From Variovorax atrisoli 110B (GTDB taxonomy: Bacteria > Pseudomonadota > Gammaproteobacteria > Burkholderiales > Burkholderiaceae_C), in NCBI RefSeq assembly GCF_000382045.1, contig NZ_KB907455.1, positions 248,001-312,000 of the forward strand: 64,000 bases of DNA, read 5' to 3'. Within the stretch, counting starts at the first letter, position 1, and each line of letters opens with the position of its first letter. The notes below the pieces were generated by a model. The model was not told where the DNA came from and ran no database searches. It was given only the letters and a program-made list of their open reading frames with translations. The translations under genes and the position numbers were made by a program. This document shows, in pieces, positions 9,266-17,934 of the stretch.

Positions 9266-9643
9266 TCAAGCCGGGGACAACCCGTGGGACCGCAGTCGCC
9301 ATGGCGACCGTGCGCCGGCCGTGCGCGAGCGCAGCGGCATCGCTGCCGGCTGCGCGTCCGACACCGTGATGCACGACGGCTCCAGCGCCGACACCAGCAC
9401 CCGCCGGTGGTCGTCGCCCTCGAAGCGCTCCCCGGGCTCCAGCACGATGTCGCGCGTGTCGCTGTCGATGGTGATCCACACCGAGCCGCTGCGGCATTCG
9501 ATGCCCACGCCCGCGCCGTCGGGCACGGCGAAGACCGATCGCTTCGGCAGGCTGACGTGGAAGCGGGAGGCGATGGATGAGAAGGTCACCGTTGGAAAGG
9601 AAGGTGACGGGGAAGAGAAGGAAGGGGAGGAAGAGGTGCTCAT
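9266..9643 (-). CDS. DUF2917 domain protein
   Basis: 125 residues. After a Ser/Pro-rich start (MSTSSSPSF), the segment VGIECRSGSVWITIDSDTRD and the following IVLEPGERFEGDDHRRVLVS are characteristic of the small cupin-like DUF2917 family; function unknown. I chose the start at 9643 because a GGAG lies 8 bp upstream; ATGs at 9655 and 9660 are alternatives. Divergently arranged with a LysR gene, a common layout in Burkholderiales, suggesting LysR control. Confidence 0.75.
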   Translation of the reverse strand: MSTSSSPSFSSPSPSFPTVTFSSIASRFHVSLPKRSVFAVPDGAGVGIECRSGSVWITIDSDTRDIVLEPGERFEGDDHRRVLVSALEPSCITVSDAQPAAMPLRSRTAGARSPWRLRSHGLSPA

Positions 9644-9658
9644 GGCAAGCTCCATTGC

Positions 9659-9673
9659 ATTCACTGTGCGAAT
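9659..9673. promoter_or_regulatory. Candidate LysR operator between divergent genes
   Basis: ATTCACTGTGCGAAT is an interrupted palindrome (ATTC-N7-GAAT) fitting the T-N11-A rule for LysR-family sites. It lies in the 82-bp gap between the DUF2917 gene and the LysR gene. By-eye assignment. Confidence 0.45.
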
Positions 9674-9725
9674 GAATATAGTGAGCCGACCCCTCGATTG
9701 CACACGGTCATTCGGAACTCGTTGC

Positions 9726-10661
9726 ATGCGTCCAGAGAATGCGAAAGCCCCCGGCGCCATCGGTGGCGAACTCCCCCCGCTCGAACTGCTGCGCAGCTTC
9801 GAGGCGGCCGCGCGCCGGCTGAGCTTCACGCTGGCGGCCACCGAGCTGCACCTCACGCAGTCGGCCGTGAGCCGGCAGATCCAGCAGCTCGAGGCCAGCC
9901 TGGGCGTACTGCTGTTCGAGCGGCGCCACCGCGCGCTGTCGCTCACCGAGGCCGGCGGCGTGCTGCAGCGCGCCGTCACCGACAGCCTGGAGCGTTTGCG
10001 CGACGCCACCGCGCGGGTGCGCGCGAGCTCCGCGCCGCGGCAGGTGGCGATCACCACCACGCCGGGCTTCGCGTCGATCTGGCTCATACCGAAGCTGGCG
10101 CGCTTCACCGGCAGCCATCCGCAGGTCGACGTGCGCGTATCGGCCACGCTCGACGTGCTCGACCTGGAAAGCAGCCGAATCGACCTCGCGGTGCGCTTCG
10201 TGCCCATCGGCCGCGGCGTGGGTGCGGCGTTGTTCGAGGAGTCTGTGATCCCGCTGTGCTCGCCCCAGCTCGCGGCATCGCTGCGCGAGCTTTCCGATTT
10301 CTCGAAGCTCACGCTGCTCACCGTCGAGTACCCCGACCACAGCGAGGCCCCCACCGCCGATTGGGAGCCCTGGCTGAAGGTGATGGGGCTGGACGACCTG
10401 CGCATGAAGAGCACGCTGCGCTTCACGCAGTACGCCGATGCGGTATCTGCCGCAGTGGCTGGCCAGGGCGTCGTGATCGGCCGGCTGCCGCTGCTGAGCG
10501 AGCTGGTGCGCGACGGCAGGCTCGTGGCGCCGCTGGGCGAGGGGGTCGCCTCGCACCGCGGCTACTTCATCGAGATGTCCAGGCGCGCCGCGGGCAACCG
10601 CGACGCGCAGGAGTTCGCGCAGTGGCTGCGCGACGAGGCCGAGGCCGCGCAGCGCAACTGA
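9726..10661 (+). CDS. LysR-family regulator, GcvA-like
   Basis: 311 residues. The N-terminal winged helix runs from ELPPLELLRSFEAAARRLSF through LHLTQSAVSRQIQQLEASLG to LFERRHRALSLTEAG. The effector domain starts ITTTPGFASIWLIPKLARF, the form seen in GcvA/AmpR-like regulators. It probably controls the divergent DUF2917 gene and itself through the shared 82-bp region. Effector unknown. Confidence 0.92.
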   Translation: MRPENAKAPGAIGGELPPLELLRSFEAAARRLSFTLAATELHLTQSAVSRQIQQLEASLGVLLFERRHRALSLTEAGGVLQRAVTDSLERLRDATARVRASSAPRQVAITTTPGFASIWLIPKLARFTGSHPQVDVRVSATLDVLDLESSRIDLAVRFVPIGRGVGAALFEESVIPLCSPQLAASLRELSDFSKLTLLTVEYPDHSEAPTADWEPWLKVMGLDDLRMKSTLRFTQYADAVSAAVAGQGVVIGRLPLLSELVRDGRLVAPLGEGVASHRGYFIEMSRRAAGNRDAQEFAQWLRDEAEAAQRN

Positions 10662-10683
10662 AGAAAACCGGGAACGGGGCCGA

Positions 10684-11256
10684 TCAGCCCGGCAGCAGCA
10701 CCTTGTTCACGACGTGGATCACGCCGTTGGACTGGTAGACGTTGGCGATCGTCACCGTCGCCGTGCCGCCCTTGGCGTCGGTCACCAGCACGTTGCCGCC
10801 GCTCATCGTCGCGGTGAGCGTGCCGCCGCTCGCGGTCTTGAGCATGGCCTTGCCGCCGCCTGCATTGATGGCGCTCATGAGCGCCGCGCTGTCGAGCTTG
10901 CCGGGCACCACGTGGTAGGTCAGCACCTTGGTCAGCGTGCCCTTGTTCTCGGGCTTGAGCAGCGTGTCCACCGTGCCGGCGGGCAGCGCGGCGAAGGCCG
11001 CGTTGGTGGGCGCGAACACGGTGAAGGGGCCGGGGCTCTTCAGCGTGCCGACGAGATCGGCGGCCTTCACGGCGGCGACCAGAGTGGTGTGGTCCTTCGA
11101 ATTCACGGCGTTGTCGACGATGTCCTTCGTCGGGTACATCGGCGCGCCGCCGACCATCGGGTTCGATGCGCCGCTGCTGCTGCCGCTCATGCCCATGCCG
11201 CCTGCGCAGGCTGCGAGGAGGACAGAGACGCTGGCTGCGATCACGAGTTTCTTCAT
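10684..11256 (-). CDS. Fasciclin (FAS1) domain lipoprotein
   Basis: 190 residues. MKKLVIAASVSVLLAACAGG is a lipoprotein signal with lipobox LAAC (Cys17). A Gly/Ser linker precedes one FAS1 domain (about residues 43-190) with the H1 motif FTVFAPTNAAFAALPAGT and the terminal H2-like NGVIHVVNKVLLPG. FAS1 domains mediate adhesion; in bacteria they are secreted or surface-anchored. Monocistronic, converging with the LysR gene 22 bp away. Confidence 0.92.
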   Translation of the reverse strand: MKKLVIAASVSVLLAACAGGMGMSGSSSGASNPMVGGAPMYPTKDIVDNAVNSKDHTTLVAAVKAADLVGTLKSPGPFTVFAPTNAAFAALPAGTVDTLLKPENKGTLTKVLTYHVVPGKLDSAALMSAINAGGGKAMLKTASGGTLTATMSGGNVLVTDAKGGTATVTIANVYQSNGVIHVVNKVLLPG

Positions 11257-11663
11257 TGAAGTCTCCTGGAAAGGTGATGGATGGTTCTCGAGGCTCTCTG
11301 TGGAAACCGCCAACAGCTCGGAGGCGCGATGCGCTTGAACCTGATACGTCGCCTGCGCGCGATTGGATTCATCGGCTTGCACGTAGGCTTTGTGCCACAC
11401 AAGCGATGCGCGGCACTTGCGCATCGAACGCGTGCTCGACAGAATCCGCCCTTCGTTTTTCAGCAACAGTCTTTGCTCACATCGCGCCCGGCGACGATCG
11501 ACCCCCCGGGCGCAGCACCAATCCAATGAACCGTTTCCTGAACACCTGATCCGCACACCGACCGCCCCGGCCGGACGTGCATCCATGCATCCGCCGAGGC
11601 CCATCGACAAAGGCCCCGCGCAGCCATTCGCCGGGGCCTTTTTGTTTTTCGGAGTGTGTGCAC
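11257..11663. other. 407-bp gene-free stretch, possible leader or small RNA
   Basis: I find no convincing coding frame. The left part must hold the fasciclin promoter (leftward). The right end carries a rightward intrinsic terminator only 15 bp before the 74-aa gene, which implies a rightward transcript starting inside this stretch: either a small RNA ending at the terminator or a long attenuated 5' leader of the downstream pair. Confidence 0.5.
11609..11649 (+). terminator. Intrinsic terminator in front of the 74-aa gene
   Basis: Nine-base stem (aaaggcccc at 11609-11617 with ggggccttt at 11633-11641), 15-base loop, then a T-rich run tttttgttttt. It acts on rightward transcription and the Shine-Dalgarno of the next gene (ggag, 11651-11654) follows it directly. 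This position is typical of attenuation or of an independent upstream RNA. Confidence 0.75.
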
Positions 11664-11888
11664 ATGAGTGCTCAACGAAGGGCTCGCGACGACGACAAGC
11701 GTCTGGGCCGGTTCTATTTTTCAGTGCCGAACGCGGCACCTCGCAACCCCGTGGTGGCCGCGCTGGCACGCCGCGAAGCAAGCCAGAAGGCGGGCCGCCA
11801 CCTGCGCACCCACAGCGCCGAACGGCGCGCGCAGAAGGTGGCGCTGCAGAAGGCGGCGCGAAGCATCGGGAGGTCCGACGATGCGTGA
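11664..11888 (+). CDS. Small basic hypothetical protein (first gene of an unknown pair)
   Basis: 74 residues, very rich in Arg/Lys/Ala (MSAQRRARDDDKRLGRFYF), predicted mostly helical, no signal peptide or membrane segment. I do not recognise a family. The start is supported by GGAG 9 bp upstream. Its stop overlaps the start of the 253-aa gene by 8 bp, so the two are co-translated. The charge suggests nucleic-acid or ribosome association, but that is only inference. Confidence 0.7.
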   Translation: MSAQRRARDDDKRLGRFYFSVPNAAPRNPVVAALARREASQKAGRHLRTHSAERRAQKVALQKAARSIGRSDDA

Positions 11889-12642
11889 GGACATGGACAA
11901 GGTCATCGTCGAGCGGCCGCGACGCGGTGGCGGCGTGCAGGGCGATGGGCGCAAGTGGCGCAACAGCAAGGAGCGCGGCTCGCGGCTGGGCATGAGGCAG
12001 GGCTACGACTACCCCAAGGGACTCAACGAGAACCTCGCGCCTCTCAAGCGCTGGCTGCACAAGCAGGTGCACCGGCCCTGGGACAAGGTGTATTCGGAAC
12101 TGTGCAGCACCATCGATCGACGCAGCGTCGTGCAGGCGCACATCTTCGAGCACATCGACGACTTCGTCGAACGCGATGCGGTGATGCATGGAGGGCAGGT
12201 GCTGGTGCGTGCGGGGTGGTGGGGCCGCGGTGAGCGGGTGCCGCTGGAGGAGGCTTCGCGTGTGAAGCTTTTCGTGCACCCCATCACCGGCATCCTCTTG
12301 CCCAACCGCCGGTTCTCACAGGCTCGACGGCGTGAGCACGGCGGCACGAAGGCAGAGCTTTCGTTCGTCGTGATCGACGAACTCACGCAATGGCACCGCG
12401 TGAACGGCGACTGGTTCGAGATCACCTTGGCAACCACGCCGCCGATGAAGGCGCCGGGTGTCTGGGACAAGCGTTTCGACGTGCTGCGACGCTGCTTCGT
12501 CAGGACCACGTGTGCATGGGGCCGGCCGGAGTTCGGCTCATCGAGCAACCGAGCCATGTACGGGCGCGACGACGTTTATGCCGCAACCAAGCGCCAGCTC
12601 AGCCGCAAGGAGATCCGCGCGCGCCTGGGCGAAGACGCCTGA
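11881..12642 (+). CDS. Conserved-looking protein of unknown function, 253 aa
   Basis: Starts MREDMDKVIVERPRRGGG with GGGAGG about 8 bp upstream. A basic N-terminal third (RKWRNSKERGSRLG) leads to NENLAPLKRWLHKQVHRPWD, then KVYSELCSTIDRRSVVQAHI and FEHIDDFVERDAV. The C-terminal half contains HPITGILLPNRRF and ends in a Lys/Arg-rich tail (KRQLSRKEIRARLGEDA). From memory, proteins with the RPRRGGG and RPWDKVYSE segments occur as uncharacterised genes in several phyla; no domain name is known to me. No signal peptide; probably cytoplasmic. Confidence 0.75.
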   Translation: MREDMDKVIVERPRRGGGVQGDGRKWRNSKERGSRLGMRQGYDYPKGLNENLAPLKRWLHKQVHRPWDKVYSELCSTIDRRSVVQAHIFEHIDDFVERDAVMHGGQVLVRAGWWGRGERVPLEEASRVKLFVHPITGILLPNRRFSQARRREHGGTKAELSFVVIDELTQWHRVNGDWFEITLATTPPMKAPGVWDKRFDVLRRCFVRTTCAWGRPEFGSSSNRAMYGRDDVYAATKRQLSRKEIRARLGEDA

Positions 12643-12720
12643 AGCGGTTCGTCAGGTAGCGGCAAAGTCGCATCGCGCATGATGCAGGCGCCCGCGCCAT
12701 CCCCGATGAAAGAAAGCACG

Positions 12721-13158
12721 ATGAATCTCACCGCCTCCAACTGGTTTCTCTGGGCCGCCCTGTCGGCCGTCTTCGCCGCGCTGACTGCCATCCTTGCCAA
12801 GCTCGGCCTGGCCGGCGTCGATTCCGACATGGCGACGCTGGTGCGCACCGTGGTCATCTTCGCGGTGCTGCTCGTGTTCGTGAACGCCACCGGCAAGTGG
12901 ACCAATCCGCTGCAGCTGTCGCCGCGCACCTGGCTCTTTCTCGTGCTCTCGGGGCTCGCGACCGGCGCGTCGTGGGTCTGCTACTTCCGCGCGCTCAAGG
13001 TGGGCGATGCCTCGCGCGTCGCGCCGGTCGACAAGCTCAGCGTGGTGCTGGTCGTGCTCTTCGCCGTGATGTTCCTCGGCGAGCGGCCCTCCGGCCGCGA
13101 ATGGGCGGGCGTGGCGATGATCGCGGGCGGCGTGCTGATGCTGGCGATCAAGCGCTGA
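12721..13158 (+). CDS. Half-size EamA/DMT family transporter
   Basis: 145 residues with five hydrophobic helices, one EamA unit rather than the usual two. Begins MNLTASNWFLWAALSAVFAA; conserved GDASRVAPVDKLSVVLVVLF and LGERPSGREWAGVAMIAGG. Single-unit members are a known subclass and are expected to dimerise; substrate unknown. Start chosen at 12721; an upstream in-frame ATG at 12679 would add 14 residues. Converges with an MFS gene, overlapping it by 11 bp. Confidence 0.88.
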   Translation: MNLTASNWFLWAALSAVFAALTAILAKLGLAGVDSDMATLVRTVVIFAVLLVFVNATGKWTNPLQLSPRTWLFLVLSGLATGASWVCYFRALKVGDASRVAPVDKLSVVLVVLFAVMFLGERPSGREWAGVAMIAGGVLMLAIKR

Positions 13159-14419
13159 GCTGCGCCGCCGACCGTGCGGACGCACGCGGCAGCAGGAAGA
13201 ACGCCAGGTTGCCTGCAGCCAGCATGCCCGCCACCGTGAGGAACACCGCACGGAACGGCTCGGCGCCATTCGCCACGGCCCACGACGCGGCCACGCCGGT
13301 GGTCCACTGCATCAGGGAGACGCCGAGGAACATCGCCATGTTCATCAGCGCCATCGCGCGTCCCGTCATCGCGGCTGGGTAGGCGTTCTTGGTGTACGCG
13401 TACTGCAGCACGCTGTAGCCCGAGAGAAGGCCGTAGACGATCGGCAGGCCGATGTCGACCATGCGCGAGTGCGTCAGCGCCATCGCGCCGAACATCAGCG
13501 TGCCCGCGAGCGCGCAGCCCATCATCCAGCGCGTGCGCCGCGCGCCGCCCGGGTCCATGCGGCCGAAGAGCGTGGGGCTGATCATGCCGGCGACGGTCAT
13601 CACGAGTGCGACGTTGCCGCTCGCCACCAGCGAGAGGCCGTGCCGCTCGTGCAGCACCGGGCCGAGCCACAGGCCGCGCAGCGTGATGAAGGCCGCGTAC
13701 GACACGCAGGCGAAGCACAGCAGCCCCAGCGTGTGCGGCATCGCGAACAGCGGCAGAAGTTCGCGCACGGCCTTGCGCAGCGACTGGCGCTCGGCCCGGC
13801 CCGCGGGCACGTGGTCTGCAGCGCGCGCAGGTTCGCGCACGCGCCAGAAGATCAGCATCCACGAAAGCACCGCGAACGACGCCAGCACCGCGTAGCCCAC
13901 GCGCCACGACGAAGCCTCGATCAGCAGCGCCAGCGGCGTGCCCGTGAACAGGATGCCCATCCCCGCCAGGCTCATCACCAGCCCCGACATCGCGGTGAAG
14001 CGCGACGCATCGAAGTGCCGCGCGATGAACACCGTGCAGGCCAGGAAGGCCGGCGCGCAGCCCACGCCGACAAGGGCCTGACCCAGCAACAGTGCGTGGA
14101 AGTTTGGCGCCATCGCGCACAGCACCGCGCCCGCGATCGCCAGCGGAAAGGCCGTCAGCACCGTGCGCCTCACGCCGAAGATGTCGATCGACACGCCCAT
14201 CGCGAGCTGCATGATCCCGAACATGAAGTGGAAGGTGCCAGCCCAGGTGCCGAGCTGCTGCGGCGTGAGGCCGAAGTGGCTGGTGAGCGGCGTGGCCATC
14301 ATGGCGCCCACGGTGCGGAAGGCCTGGCTCAGGGCGAAGGCGGTGGCCAGGGCCACGAGCATGGCGGCCGCGGAGGAAGACCAGCGCGGCGGAGGCGGCG
14401 ATGCCGCGTTCGTGTTCAT
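13148..14419 (-). CDS. MFS transporter (paralog of the gene at 44619)
   Basis: 423 residues, about 12 membrane segments. ALSQAFRTVGAMMATPLTSH in TM1, GVRRTVLTAFPLAIAGAVLC (motif A region) and GVGCAPAFLACTVFIARHF. It closely parallels the MFS at 44619-45872 over its whole length (both have SQAFRTVGA, FGVRRTVL or HGVRRTVL, VGCAPAFL). Family members resemble oxalate/cyanate-type and NNP-type carriers; substrate unknown. Monocistronic. Confidence 0.88.
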   Translation of the reverse strand: MNTNAASPPPPRWSSSAAAMLVALATAFALSQAFRTVGAMMATPLTSHFGLTPQQLGTWAGTFHFMFGIMQLAMGVSIDIFGVRRTVLTAFPLAIAGAVLCAMAPNFHALLLGQALVGVGCAPAFLACTVFIARHFDASRFTAMSGLVMSLAGMGILFTGTPLALLIEASSWRVGYAVLASFAVLSWMLIFWRVREPARAADHVPAGRAERQSLRKAVRELLPLFAMPHTLGLLCFACVSYAAFITLRGLWLGPVLHERHGLSLVASGNVALVMTVAGMISPTLFGRMDPGGARRTRWMMGCALAGTLMFGAMALTHSRMVDIGLPIVYGLLSGYSVLQYAYTKNAYPAAMTGRAMALMNMAMFLGVSLMQWTTGVAASWAVANGAEPFRAVFLTVAGMLAAGNLAFFLLPRASARSAAQLSA

Positions 14420-14485
14420 CGGGGAGGAAGGGCGGGAGGCGAAGAGGACCTCGTCGATGCTAACGGCAGGCCGCCCATCATGCAG

Positions 14486-14507
14486 AACGGCGCCCGAGGG
14501 CGCCGTT
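14486..14507 (-). terminator. Hairpin downstream of malate synthase
   Basis: Nine-bp perfect stem (aacggcgcc / ggcgccgtt) with a 4-base loop, 46 bp beyond the malate synthase stop. The minus-strand flank is T-poor, so it may be a weak or Rho-assisted terminator. Confidence 0.4.
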
Positions 14508-14552
14508 CGTGCGTGCGTCAGGCCTGGCGCGACGCCGGCCCGGCGAAGGAGA

Positions 14553-16727
14553 TCAGGCCTCGCCCTTCACCTTCAGGCGCCATGCATGCAGCAGCGGCTC
14601 CGTGTACCCGCTCGGCTGCTCGATGCCCTTGAACACCAGGTCCTGCGCCGCCTTGTAGGCCGCCGAGGTGTCGAAGTGGCCGGCCATCGGCTGGTACAGC
14701 GGGTCGCCGGCGTTCTGCTCGTCGACCACCTTGGCCATGCGCTGGAAGGTCTCGTCGACCTGGGCCTTGGTGACCACGCCGTGCAGCAGCCAGTTGGCGA
14801 TGTGCTGGCTGGAGATGCGCAGCGTGGCGCGGTCTTCCATCAGGCCGACGTTGTGGATGTCGGGCACCTTGGAGCAGCCCACGCCCTGGTCGATCCAGCG
14901 CACCACGTAGCCGAGGATGCCCTGCACGTTGTTGTCGATCTCCTGCTGGCGCTCTTCGGCGGTCCACCTGGCTTCGGCGGCGATCGGCACCTGCAGCAGC
15001 GCGTTGAGGATGTTGTCGCGCTCGGCGTCGGCGTCGATCTTCTCCAGCTCCTGCTGCACCGCGGTCACGTTGACCTGGTGGTAGTGCAGAGCGTGCAGCG
15101 TGGCGGCGGTGGGCGAGGGCACCCAGGCGGTGTTGGCGCCGGCCTTGGGGTGGCCGATCTTCTGCTCGAGCATGGCGGCCATCAGGTCGGGCATGGCCCA
15201 CATGCCCTTGCCGATCTGGGCCTTGCCGCGCAGGCCGCTGGACAGGCCGACGAGCACGTTGTTCTTCTCGTAGGCGCCGATCCACGCGCTCGACTTCATG
15301 TCGCCCTTGCGGATCATCGGGCCGCCCTGCATGGCGGTGTGCATCTCGTCGCCGGTGCGGTCGAGGAAGCCGGTGTTGATGAAGGCCACGCGCGCGGCGG
15401 CCTCGGCGATGCAGGCCTTCAGGTTCACGCTGGTGCGTCGCTCCTCGTCCATGATGCCCAGCTTGACGGTGTTGGCGGGCAGGCCCAGCAGCTGCTCGAC
15501 GCGGCCGAACAGTTCGTTGGCGAAGGCCACTTCGGCGGGGCCGTGCATCTTCGGCTTGACGATGTAGATGCTGCCGGTGCGCGAGTTGCCCTTGCGCTTC
15601 AGGTCGATGGTGGCGATGGTGGTGGTGACCACGGCATCGAGGATGCCTTCCGGAATTTCCTTGCCGCCTTCGTACAGCACGGCCGGGTTGGTCATCAGGT
15701 GGCCCACGTTGCGCAGGAACATGAGCGAGCGTCCGTGCAGCTTCAGGGGTTTGCCGTCGGCGCCGGTGTATTCGCGGTCGGGGTTCAGGCCGCGCGTGAA
15801 GGTCTTGTCGCCCTTGGTGACTTCCTCGGTCAGCGTGCCTTCGACGATGCCCAGCCAGTTCGAGTACGCGACCACCTTGTCGGCCGCGTCGACCACGGCC
15901 ACCGAGTCTTCCAGGTCGAGGATGGTCGAGAGCGCGGCCTCGAGCACCAGGTCGCTCACGCCGGCGGCGTCGCTCTTGCCGATGGGTGTGGAGCGGTCGA
16001 TGCGGATGTCGAGGTGGATGCCGTTGTGCTTGAGCAGCACCGACGACGGTGCGGCGGCGTCGCCCTGGTAGCCGACGAACTGGGACGGGTCGGCCAGCCC
16101 GGTGCTGCTGCTTTGCAGCGCGACGACCAGCTTGCCGTCCTTCACGCTGTAGCCGGTGGCGTTCTTGTGCGAGCCGTTGACCAGCGGTGCGGCCTGGTCG
16201 AGCACGTTGCGCGCGAACTCGATGACCTTGGCGCCGCGCACCGGGTTGTAGCCCTTGCCCTTCTCGGCGCCGCCGGTCTCGGGAATGGCGTCGGTGCCGT
16301 AGAGCGCGTCGTACAGCGAACCCCAGCGGGCGTTGGCCGCGTTCAGCGCATAGCGCGCGTTGAGGATGGGCACCACCAGCTGCGGGCCGGCCTGCAGGGC
16401 GAGTTCGGAGTCGACGTTCGCGGTCGTGGCCTTCACGCCCTTGGGCTGGGGCAGCAGGTAGCCGATCTTCTCGAGGAATGCGCGGTACGCCGGCATGTCG
16501 GCGATGGGGCCGGGGTTCTTCTTGTGCCAGGCGTCGAGCTCGGCCTGCAGGCGGTCGCGTTCGGCGAGCAGGGCGATGTTCTTCGGCGCGAGGTCGTGGA
16601 CGATGGCGTCGAAGCCCTTCCAGAAGACGTCGCTGGCCACGCCGCTGGCGGGGAGGACCTTGTCCTCGATGAAGCGATGGAGCTCGGTCGCGACCTGGAG
16701 GCCGTGGGCGTTGGTGCGGGCGGTCAT
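14553..16727 (-). CDS. glcB: Malate synthase G
   Basis: 724 residues, the normal size of the G isoform. Condenses glyoxylate and acetyl-CoA to malate (glyoxylate bypass or glycolate use), cytoplasmic. Visible signatures: TILDLEDSVAVVDAADKV, DPDREYTGADGKP-like segment (LNPDREYTGADGKPLKLHGR within the Mg/glyoxylate region), GIMDEERRTSVNLKACI and EDRATLRISSQHIANWLLHG near the catalytic Asp region. Start at MTARTNAHG chosen from family length. The 217-bp gap to the divergent aminotransferase should hold its promoter; I see no clear operator there. Confidence 0.97.
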   Translation of the reverse strand: MTARTNAHGLQVATELHRFIEDKVLPASGVASDVFWKGFDAIVHDLAPKNIALLAERDRLQAELDAWHKKNPGPIADMPAYRAFLEKIGYLLPQPKGVKATTANVDSELALQAGPQLVVPILNARYALNAANARWGSLYDALYGTDAIPETGGAEKGKGYNPVRGAKVIEFARNVLDQAAPLVNGSHKNATGYSVKDGKLVVALQSSSTGLADPSQFVGYQGDAAAPSSVLLKHNGIHLDIRIDRSTPIGKSDAAGVSDLVLEAALSTILDLEDSVAVVDAADKVVAYSNWLGIVEGTLTEEVTKGDKTFTRGLNPDREYTGADGKPLKLHGRSLMFLRNVGHLMTNPAVLYEGGKEIPEGILDAVVTTTIATIDLKRKGNSRTGSIYIVKPKMHGPAEVAFANELFGRVEQLLGLPANTVKLGIMDEERRTSVNLKACIAEAAARVAFINTGFLDRTGDEMHTAMQGGPMIRKGDMKSSAWIGAYEKNNVLVGLSSGLRGKAQIGKGMWAMPDLMAAMLEQKIGHPKAGANTAWVPSPTAATLHALHYHQVNVTAVQQELEKIDADAERDNILNALLQVPIAAEARWTAEERQQEIDNNVQGILGYVVRWIDQGVGCSKVPDIHNVGLMEDRATLRISSQHIANWLLHGVVTKAQVDETFQRMAKVVDEQNAGDPLYQPMAGHFDTSAAYKAAQDLVFKGIEQPSGYTEPLLHAWRLKVKGEA

Positions 16728-16944
16728 GTGGGTTTCTCCTTGAGAAAGATGCAATCCTGGGATGAACTTTATTCGATACTTTGCTGGCGAGTAAGAGCCT
16801 GAATCGGGATTTATCCGTGACAAAAATAGAGGTAATCGACAGGCGGCCCCAAGGAGTGCAAAGGGTAGGCACTGATAAGAAGGCCGAAGCTGCCGGATAT
16901 ATTTAACTTCTTAAATAAATCCGCGATTTCAGCGCCCAGCCTCC

Positions 16945-17922
16945 ATGATCCTCCTGGCCTCCAACGAAAACCCCCTGGGCATGCCCGAGTCGGCCCGCCG
17001 CGCCGCGGTCGAAGCGCTCGCGGGCGCCGGCAACTACCCCGACAGCAACGGCACGGCGCTGAAGAACGCGCTGGCCGCCCGGCTCGACGTGCCGGCCGAC
17101 TGGATCACGCTGGGCAGCGGTTCGAGCGAGATCCTGGAGCTTGCGGCGCAGGTGAGCCTGAAGCCGGGCGAGGGCGTCGTCTATTCGCAGTACGGTTTCA
17201 TCGTCTACGCGCAGGCCGCCGCGCATGCCCATGCGCACGCAACTGTCGTGCCGTCGCGCGACTTCGGCCACGACCTCGACGCGATGCGCGCGGCCATCGG
17301 CGAGGACACGAAGCTGGTGTTCGTCGCCAACCCCAACAACCCGACCGGCACCTTCATCGACGCCGCGCCGCTGCTGGCCTTCCTGCAGTCGGTGCCCGCG
17401 CACGTGACGGTGCTGCTCGACGAGGCCTACACCGAATACCTCGCGCCCGCGCAGCGCTACGACAGCATCGAATGGGTGCGGCGCCTGCCCAACCTGATCG
17501 TGGCGCGCACCTTCTCCAAGGCCTTCGGGCTGGCGGGGCTGCGCATCGGCTACGGCGTGTCGCAGCCGGGGCTCACGTCGCGCATGAACGCGCAGCGCCC
17601 GCGCTTCAACGTGACGACGCCGGCCCAGGCCGCCGCAGTGGCCGCGCTGGGCGACGCGGATTTCCTCACGCGCACCTACGAGCTCAACACGGCCGGGCGC
17701 GACCAGCTCGCCGCCGGCTTCGAGGCGCTGGACCTCGAATACGTGCCCTCGTCCGGCAACTTCCTGATGGTGCGTGTCGGCGATGCGCAGGCGGTGCATG
17801 CGCGCCTGCTGGCCGCCGGCATCGAGGTCTCGCTGCTCGGACCGTACGGCCTGCCCGATTGGCTGCGCGTCAGCATCGGGCTGCCCGAGCAGAACCGCGC
17901 GGTGCTGGCCGCGCTGCGCTGA
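16945..17922 (+). CDS. HisC-like PLP-dependent aminotransferase
   Basis: 325 residues. It starts at MILLASNENPLGMPESARRA, i.e. at the motif that in typical histidinol-phosphate aminotransferases lies 20-30 residues in, so it lacks the usual N-terminal arm. An in-frame stop 33 bp upstream and no alternative start confirm this. PLP features: FVANPNNPTGTF, LLDEAYTEY (Asp and Tyr contacts), ARTFSKAFGLAGLRIGYG with the Schiff-base Lys. No Shine-Dalgarno is visible. It is outside a his operon, so the amino-acid substrate may differ from histidinol phosphate. Confidence 0.85.
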   Translation: MILLASNENPLGMPESARRAAVEALAGAGNYPDSNGTALKNALAARLDVPADWITLGSGSSEILELAAQVSLKPGEGVVYSQYGFIVYAQAAAHAHAHATVVPSRDFGHDLDAMRAAIGEDTKLVFVANPNNPTGTFIDAAPLLAFLQSVPAHVTVLLDEAYTEYLAPAQRYDSIEWVRRLPNLIVARTFSKAFGLAGLRIGYGVSQPGLTSRMNAQRPRFNVTTPAQAAAVAALGDADFLTRTYELNTAGRDQLAAGFEALDLEYVPSSGNFLMVRVGDAQAVHARLLAAGIEVSLLGPYGLPDWLRVSIGLPEQNRAVLAALR

Positions 17923-17934
17923 CCGGTCGCCTGC

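Noticed and set aside
12721..13158. EamA gene as a truncated pseudogene
   Set aside because: The frame is intact from start to stop with five helices; single-unit DMT transporters are a normal class.
14163..16802. Very long open frame opposite malate synthase
   Set aside because: It mirrors the codon structure of glcB in high-GC DNA, has a Val/His/Gly-rich composition with no known motif, and glcB is certain.
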